From: Bacillota bacterium
GTDB taxonomy: Bacteria > Bacillota > Clostridia > Christensenellales > CAG-138
DNA length: 10,678 bases
Direction: 5' to 3'
NCBI GenBank assembly: GCA_023416895.1
Contig: JAEZGQ010000073.1
Coordinates: forward strand, 1 to 10,678
Shown here: piece by piece, positions 6,891-10,678 of the stretch
How the letters are laid out: the number at the start of each line of letters is the position of its first letter
How positions within the stretch are numbered: the first letter of the stretch is position 1
Made by a program: the position numbers and the translations under genes
Notes under the pieces: generated by a model
What the model saw: the letters and a program-made list of their open reading frames with translations, nothing else
The model's database searches: none
Told to the model about the DNA's origin: nothing

Positions 6891-6933
6891 AAAAAAGGCT
6901 GTTTCAAAAGCGCTCTGCTTTTGAAACAGCCTT
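6891..6933 (-). terminator. Rho-independent terminator of the secreted-protein gene
   Basis: On the minus strand a perfect 16-bp stem (6918-6933 with 6895-6910) with a 7-nt loop is followed by a run of six T (6891-6896). It begins about 25 nt after the stop codon at 6959-6961 and faces the terminator at 6753-6783. Confidence 0.9.
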
Positions 6934-6958
6934 GTCATTCCAATTGTTTTATTCCTGC

Positions 6959-7945
6959 CTATATCCCGAGCGCGGCGCGAATGTCCAGCACCAACGGGGT
7001 AAGCTCCGCATAGTTCATAATGGCCGTATTGACGTAGGAAACCCGAAGCTCGTCGTCATCCACACGCACATACCCTTGGAAGGGGTTGATGGGGAAATAG
7101 TAGTTCTGCTTGGAATCCGGCCCTTTTATGAGAAAGAAAATGCAAATTTGCCCTTTGCGGAGCACCGGCACGGCATTTTCACCGTAGGTGACAGCCGCAA
7201 GGGTGGCCGCATCCACAACATCCGCGCTCATGGCGGGCGCGTAAACAAGCTCCACCATATCGCCGTATTTGAGGGCACCCTTTACGGCGCCGTATGCCTC
7301 AATACGAAGCAATGCGGCGGGAAGCTCCTGCTCCACAGTGCCGCCGCCCTCCTGCGAGCGGAAGGATGTTGTTTTCAGCGCCGTGCCGCTTGTTACGCGG
7401 CCGATGAATATTTCATCCGCAGCGGCGACCATATCCGCAAGCGCGGTATAATAATAGCTTGTAGCGGGGGCGCTTACAACGGCGTCGAGCCTGGCGATTT
7501 CCGTGCGAACCTCGGCAAGCGTCACACCCGCAGTTTTAAGCTTTGCCATGCCGCCCGTGGTTTCCACCGCATCGGAAGCAAGCACGTTGAACCCTATTTC
7601 ATCCTCGGAATAGTGCACGTCCGAACCCTGCTCCAAAAACAAAAGGTACGAGCCACCTTCCTTGAGGCCGCTCGCCGTACAATGCAAAAGATCTCCCGTT
7701 TTGGCGTTGCCCGCAAGCACCTCGTCAACCTCCACGGCGGCACAGGGCGCGCCCGACGTATCGGTATGCGTTTGCACGCAGGTGCCGCGCACCACAAGCT
7801 GCGCGCTGCGGTAGCTTTGGCGAAGCGTTGCAAGCGCAAGCTCCGCGTCGTGTGTAGGTTGGCTCAAACCGGCGGGAACGGCGCATGCGCAAATAAGCAG
7901 CATTGCAACAAATGCCGCCAAAAGGATTTTATGGAAACCCTTCAA
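6959..7945 (-). CDS. Secreted protein of unknown function with two similar halves, TTG start
   Basis: 328 residues, function not recognised. The N-terminus (MKGFHKILLAAFVAMLLICA) is a clear signal peptide. An I-C-A-C sequence (18-21) could be an atypical lipobox, so it may be a lipoprotein; otherwise cleavage may follow A22. The mature part appears to hold two related beta-rich units. The first (about 44-105) reads A-Q-L-V-V-R-G-T, then VEVDEVLAG, TGDLL and GGSYLLFL. The second (about 170-300) reads ADEIFIGRV, then LRIEAYGAVKGALKYGDMV and LRKGQICIFFL. The pattern is exported domain with an 'xGxV...EVLKG...GD...G..YLLFL' layout, seen in uncharacterised Bacillota surface proteins. The start is TTG (7943-7945) with GGGGGG 6 nt upstream; the signal sequence begins right there and no ATG competes. 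It is a single-gene unit behind a structured 365-bp gap, with its own terminator. Confidence 0.82.
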   Translation of the reverse strand: MKGFHKILLAAFVAMLLICACAVPAGLSQPTHDAELALATLRQSYRSAQLVVRGTCVQTHTDTSGAPCAAVEVDEVLAGNAKTGDLLHCTASGLKEGGSYLLFLEQGSDVHYSEDEIGFNVLASDAVETTGGMAKLKTAGVTLAEVRTEIARLDAVVSAPATSYYYTALADMVAAADEIFIGRVTSGTALKTTSFRSQEGGGTVEQELPAALLRIEAYGAVKGALKYGDMVELVYAPAMSADVVDAATLAAVTYGENAVPVLRKGQICIFFLIKGPDSKQNYYFPINPFQGYVRVDDDELRVSYVNTAIMNYAELTPLVLDIRAALGI

Positions 7946-7973
7946 GCCGATCCCCCCTTATCCGTCGGGCGAT

Positions 7974-8203
7974 GGAACGTAACCGTGGCGGTTGTCAAAA
8001 AAGTGCTACGCGCTTTTTTGAGGTTGCACGCTTTGCCTAAAATGCTTCGCATTTCCGGGCAGCAAAGCGCGAAAGGCACGAAGCCTGCGGCTTTCATCCG
8101 TTTTGACGCACAAGTCGTCAAAGCCGGAATGGAAGTCAAGGGAGCCCCCTTGACAATCCCCAGAATTTCAACAGCCTGCCTAACCGTGGCGGTTACAGGT
8201 TCC
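7974..8203. repeat. Hairpin-rich element bounded by short repeats (MITE-like candidate)
   Basis: Most of the 365-bp gap (7946-8310) is one structured block. The 14-mer TAACCGTGGCGGTT occurs at 7980-7993 and again at 8181-8194. The ends are also inverted: GGAAC-GTAACCG (7974-7985) against CGGTTAC-AG-GTTCC (8190-8203). Inside are a 12-bp A/T-rich stem (7995-8021), CGCTTTGC/GCAAAGCG (8029-8069) enclosing AAATGC/GCATTT (8040-8054), TTTGACG/CGTCAAA (8102-8122), and GTCAAGGG/CCCTTGAC (8135-8154). No transposase or credible ORF is present. A small non-autonomous repeat is the best guess; a structured leader of the downstream minus-strand gene is the alternative. The rest of the gap (8204-8310) is AT-rich and holds only a -10-like box. 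Confidence 0.45.
7995..8021 (-). terminator. Possible terminator/attenuator hairpin upstream of the secreted-protein gene
   Basis: The stem TCAAAAAAGTGC / GCGCTTTTTTGA (one G-T wobble) with a TAC loop has a short GC core flanked by A6 and T6 on both strands. It lies 50 nt before the TTG start on the minus strand. It could block read-through from recR or act in the leader. The GC core is only 4 bp, so strength is doubtful. Confidence 0.3.
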
Positions 8204-8210
8204 CTCGTAC

Positions 8211-8216
8211 ATTATA
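8211..8216 (-). promoter_or_regulatory. Possible -10 box for the secreted-protein gene
   Basis: A perfect TATAAT on the minus strand, 8 bp outside the repeat-bounded element. No good -35 box is seen 16-18 nt upstream (ACCTTT at 8234-8239). If used, the leader would be about 260 nt and would transcribe the whole hairpin-rich element. Confidence 0.3.
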
Positions 8217-8310
8217 AACGATGCAAATTGCGAAAAGGTTGCGCAGGTGTGAAGATTTTATAAATTTTTCTCAACATTTACGGAACCCATCTACAAGTAT
8301 AACCATTTTT

Positions 8311-8904
8311 TTACATATCCCGACGGCCTTCGAAGGCTTTAAAGAGCGTCATTTCGTCGATATATTCGAGGTTGCCGCCGATGGGAATGCCGTGGGCGAT
8401 GCGCGTTGCGCGCACGCCGCGCTGCTTTAAAAGCTTTGAGATGTATACCGCGGTCGCCTCCCCCTCCACATCGGGGTTGGTGGCGAGGATAACTTCCTTT
8501 ACGCCGCCCGCCTCCACGCGCTCCAAAAGCTCCTTGATGCGGATGTCGTCGGGGCCAACCCCGTCCATGGGCGAAATGGTGCCGCCAAGCACATGGTATA
8601 GCCCGTGGTACTCGCGCATCTTCTCCATGCTCTGCACGTCTCGCGCGTCGCGCACCACGCACAATACGCCGTTGTGGCGCGTGGTATCGGCGCAAAGCGC
8701 GCACGGCTCTACGTCGGTATAGCCGCCGCAAACGGGACAAAAGCCGATTTCCTCGCGCGCGCGCACGATTGCCGCGGCAAGCTCGCGCGCATTACCTTCC
8801 GGCATATCAAGAATGTGGTACGCAAGCCTCTGCGCGCTTTTCGCGCCAATGCCGGGGAGCCGCGCAAGCTGCGCGGTAAGTACGAGCAACGGTTCGAGTG
8901 GCAT
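8311..8904 (-). CDS. recR: Recombination mediator RecR
   Basis: 197 residues, the usual RecR length (about 198). It works with RecO (and RecF) to load RecA on single-stranded DNA gaps in the cytoplasm. All domains are visible in order: helix-hairpin-helix LPGIGAKSAQRLA (16-28), a four-Cys zinc finger (C56, C59, C68, C71), a Toprim domain starting GVLCVVRDARDV (about 79-90) with ILATNPDVEGEATA, and the C-terminal Walker-B-like part. The start ATG at 8902-8904 fits the family N-terminus. It lies 3 bp after the ybaB stop with only a weak AAGG next to it, so translation is probably coupled to ybaB. No clear terminator follows the stop. Confidence 0.97.
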   Translation of the reverse strand: MPLEPLLVLTAQLARLPGIGAKSAQRLAYHILDMPEGNARELAAAIVRAREEIGFCPVCGGYTDVEPCALCADTTRHNGVLCVVRDARDVQSMEKMREYHGLYHVLGGTISPMDGVGPDDIRIKELLERVEAGGVKEVILATNPDVEGEATAVYISKLLKQRGVRATRIAHGIPIGGNLEYIDEMTLFKAFEGRRDM

Positions 8905-8907
8905 ACC

Positions 8908-9243
8908 TTATAAACCCAAATTCAAGCCGCCGGTCAGCTTGCTCATTTCCGAGCTTACGGTTTCATCCGCAATGCGAATGGCCTCGTTGACGGCGCTTAA
9001 CACAAGATCCTGAAGCATTTCAACATCGTCGGGATCCACACAGGTCTTGTCGATCTCAATGCTCTTGAGTTCCTTTTTGCCGTACACGGTCGCCTTCACC
9101 ATGCCGCCGCCCGCGGACGCGGAAAATTCGCGTTCACCAAGCTCCTCCTGCAGCTTCGCCATATCCTGCTGCATTTTTTGTGCCTGCCGCATCAACTGCT
9201 GCATGTTGCCGCCGCCCATGCCGGGAAAACCGCCTCTTTGCAT
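8908..9243 (-). CDS. ybaB: YbaB/EbfC family nucleoid-associated protein
   Basis: 111 residues, typical for the family (about 100-110). These are small dimeric DNA-binding, nucleoid-associated proteins. Visible: a Gly/Met-rich N-terminus (GGFPGMGGGN), a long helix with MRQAQKMQQDMAKLQEEL (18-35), the conserved core SASAGGGMVKATVYGKKEL (41-59), then IEIDKTCVDPDDVEMLQDLV and the helix AVNEAIRIADE. The start ATG at 9241-9243 has GGAGG 5 nt upstream, which rules out the longer in-frame start at 9351. It sits between dnaX and recR, the standard bacterial order, and is probably cotranscribed with recR from its own promoter. Confidence 0.96.
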   Translation of the reverse strand: MQRGGFPGMGGGNMQQLMRQAQKMQQDMAKLQEELGEREFSASAGGGMVKATVYGKKELKSIEIDKTCVDPDDVEMLQDLVLSAVNEAIRIADETVSSEMSKLTGGLNLGL

Positions 9244-9273
9244 ACGAACCTCCATTGTTTCTTGTAAAGAATA

Positions 9274-9282
9274 ATTATAACA
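9274..9282 (-). promoter_or_regulatory. Extended -10 promoter for ybaB-recR
   Basis: Minus-strand TGTTATAAT (9274-9282): a perfect TATAAT with the upstream TG of an extended -10, which can act without a good -35 (none is seen). The expected start is near 9267, about 24 nt before the ybaB ATG, so ybaB-recR can be expressed apart from dnaX. Confidence 0.55.
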
Positions 9283-9402
9283 TGAAAAACTGTTTTTAGG
9301 GAACCACTGATTCCATAAGGATAGCCACATTACGAGGCAATTTAACGCCATTTGCGGAGCAAAACCGCATCAATAGCAGCGCCATTTCAAGGTTTTCGCG
9401 GC

Positions 9403-9432
9403 AAAAAAGGGTGGAATCCTTTGCCGCAAAGG
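9403..9432 (-). terminator. Possible weak terminator after dnaX
   Basis: On the minus strand CCTTTG-CGG-CAAAGG (9418-9432) lies 10 nt after the dnaX stop, but the T6 run (9403-9408) comes only after 9 more bases. An alternative stem pairs GCGGCAAA with TTTGCCGC (9420-9427 with 9398-9405). The two stems exclude each other. The layout is not a standard terminator. Confidence 0.3.
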
Positions 9433-9442
9433 CAGGGTTTCT

Positions 9443-10678
9443 TTAGTCCACAACCTCAACGTTCATGCCGAAAAGGCTCATCACCTGCTCCTTCAGCTCC
9501 CCGCCCTTTTCCCACGGCACAGCCACAAACACCCCATCCGGCACAAGCGTTTGCAAGAGGCCTGTGATGAGCGCCATGTTCTGCGGTTTTTGCACCGCCT
9601 TAAGCTTTGGCTCGCTTTCAAAGCGAACGGTGAGGGTGCCTTCCTTTAGGCTATACGCCTTTCCTGACATGGCGATGATCTGAAGCATCCGATCCTGCTC
9701 ATAGAGCTTTTCCAAAAGCGCCTTCCAGAGCGTTTCCGCCGTCCATGCGCCGCCGTCCGCCGCGGGTGCTTGCACCTTTGGCGAGCTTTTTTGTGAGCTT
9801 TCTTCCGCCTCCCGCGCTTGCTGGGGAGCCGGCCTTTCCTTTGGCTTTTGCGCCCCGGGTGCTTCCCAAGGGGGTAGGTCGTCTTCGTTTTTCTGCGCTT
9901 CGCGGCGCGGCGTTTCCTTCGCTTCGCGCGGCACGAAGGCCGCGCCTTCTGGAACAGCCGCAAGCTTTTTCTCGAGCATTTCCACGCGCACCGTAAGCGC
10001 CTCAAAGTCTTTTTCGGCCTCCTCGGGGCGGGCAATGCGCACAAGCGCGCCCTCAAACAGCACGCGAGGCATGTCCAGCATACGCGCGCTGCTTTGCGCC
10101 TTCAAAAGCGTTTCCTGCGCGCGGAGGAGCCTAAGTTCGCTGCAGCGCTCGGCCTGCGCGAGGTAGCGCCGCATGGCGTCGTCGGTACAATCAAGAAGGT
10201 CGGCACACGAACCGCAGAGCTTCGTAAGAAGCAACGCGCGGAAATGCCCCGTAAGGTCACGCAGAAACACGCCCAAGTCGCGCCCGTCGCCAACCACCTT
10301 GTCAAGAAGCTTCAGCGCCTCCGCCGCATTGCCCGAAATGAGCGCATTCGCCGTTTCAAACAGAAAATCCGCTTCCATGCTGCCGAGGATGTTGTAAACG
10401 TCCGCCGTTGTAACATGCTCGCCGCAAAAGGAAATGCACTGATCCGCAAGGGAAAGCGCGTCGCGCATGCCGCCCTCGGCGGTGCGCGCGATGGCAGCGA
10501 TGCCCTCGTCCTCAATGGTTACGCCGGCCTTATTTAAAATACCCTTGATGCAGCCCGTCATCGCCGCGATGTTGAGGCGGTGGAAATCCATCCTTTGGCA
10601 GCGCGAAATGATGGTGGCGGGTATTTTTTGCGGCTCCGTGGTGGCGAGGATGAACAAAACGTGCGCGGGCGGCTCCTC
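9443..10678 (-). CDS. dnaX: DNA polymerase III subunit gamma/tau, C-terminal part
   Basis: 411 residues of a gene whose start lies beyond the right edge. DnaX is the AAA+ clamp-loader subunit that loads the sliding clamp and tethers polymerase cores at the replication fork. The visible part begins in the ATPase domain with sensor 1 (FILATTEP), the SRCQRMDF arginine-finger segment and sensor 2 (GGMRDALSLADQ). It is followed by the domain III helices that form the collar (about to residue 230), then a Pro/Glu/Lys-rich linker (about 250-312). A tau-type C-terminal domain (AWTAETLWKALLEKL to NVEVVD) ends the protein. No obvious A6G-type frameshift site for a short gamma form is visible in this part. 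It is followed, after 199 bp, by ybaB and recR, the standard cluster. Confidence 0.96.
   Translation of the reverse strand, partial: EEPPAHVLFILATTEPQKIPATIISRCQRMDFHRLNIAAMTGCIKGILNKAGVTIEDEGIAAIARTAEGGMRDALSLADQCISFCGEHVTTADVYNILGSMEADFLFETANALISGNAAEALKLLDKVVGDGRDLGVFLRDLTGHFRALLLTKLCGSCADLLDCTDDAMRRYLAQAERCSELRLLRAQETLLKAQSSARMLDMPRVLFEGALVRIARPEEAEKDFEALTVRVEMLEKKLAAVPEGAAFVPREAKETPRREAQKNEDDLPPWEAPGAQKPKERPAPQQAREAEESSQKSSPKVQAPAADGGAWTAETLWKALLEKLYEQDRMLQIIAMSGKAYSLKEGTLTVRFESEPKLKAVQKPQNMALITGLLQTLVPDGVFVAVPWEKGGELKEQVMSLFGMNVEVVD

Noticed and set aside
7942..8139. 65-codon minus-strand frame whose TGA overlaps the TTG start of the secreted-protein gene
   Set aside because: TTG start with no real binding site, lies wholly in the hairpin-rich repeat, and the peptide looks random. 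A coupled leader peptide cannot be excluded but is unsupported.
6854..8263. Long plus-strand open frame of 469 codons opposite the secreted-protein gene
   Set aside because: It is antisense to a gene with a signal peptide, ribosome binding site and terminator, has His/Arg/Cys-rich low-quality composition, and crosses the hairpin-rich element.
9244..9442. Signal recognition particle RNA gene beside dnaX
   Set aside because: In Bacillota it usually lies upstream of dnaX, which is outside this window; the 199-bp gap shows no SRP Alu or GNAR-tetraloop pattern.
9443..10678. Programmed frameshift in dnaX giving a gamma form
   Set aside because: No A6G-type slippery run followed by a stem is visible in the part of the gene present.
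1..10678. CRISPR array, tRNA, rRNA, insertion sequence or prophage genes
   Set aside because: No regularly spaced repeats, cloverleaf-like segments, transposase or phage proteins were seen on either strand.

Overview
The window looks like a chromosomal segment of a moderately GC-rich Bacillota, probably an uncultured clostridium. The reasons are strong AGGAGG-type ribosome binding sites, sigma-A-like promoters, Rho-independent terminators, a TTG start, and the conserved dnaX-ybaB-recR cluster. This assignment is an inference; no rRNA or marker tree is available here.

Layout. (1) 1-278, minus: the 5' part of an unrecognised small protein with its own promoter, running off the left edge. (2) 372-3561, minus: a tight operon in the order mtnA (methylthioribose-1-P isomerase), purine nucleoside phosphorylase, mtaD (MTA/SAH deaminase). 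(3) 3562-3799: a divergent promoter region with one good sigma-A promoter facing each way. (4) 3800-6726, plus: ahcY (short-form S-adenosylhomocysteine hydrolase family) followed by a glycerate kinase with an unidentified N-terminal domain of about 144 residues; a perfect 14-bp-stem terminator follows. (5) 6784-6933: small palindromes and a terminator for the next minus gene. (6) 6959-7945, minus: a secreted protein with two similar halves, TTG start. (7) 7946-8310: a 365-bp gene-free stretch dominated by a hairpin-rich, repeat-bounded element of about 230 bp. (8) 8311-10678, minus: recR, ybaB and the 3' three-fifths or so of dnaX.

How the genes work together. The divergent mtnA-punA-mtaD / ahcY cluster reads as one module for recycling the nucleoside by-products of S-adenosylmethionine (SAM) through 6-oxopurine intermediates. 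MtaD would deaminate MTA, SAH and perhaps 5'-deoxyadenosine. The PNP, which has 6-oxopurine-type recognition residues, would phosphorolyse the inosine forms, and MtnA would isomerise the resulting 5-modified ribose-1-phosphate. The AhcY-like enzyme would split S-inosylhomocysteine (or SAH) to homocysteine. Two residue changes fit this reading: the PNP has Gly where many trimeric PNPs have the His that contacts the ribose 5'-OH, and the AhcY has Lys where the human enzyme has the adenine-contacting Glu59. No MTA/SAH nucleosidase or luxS is seen in this window.

The right-hand block is ordinary DNA replication and repair housekeeping.
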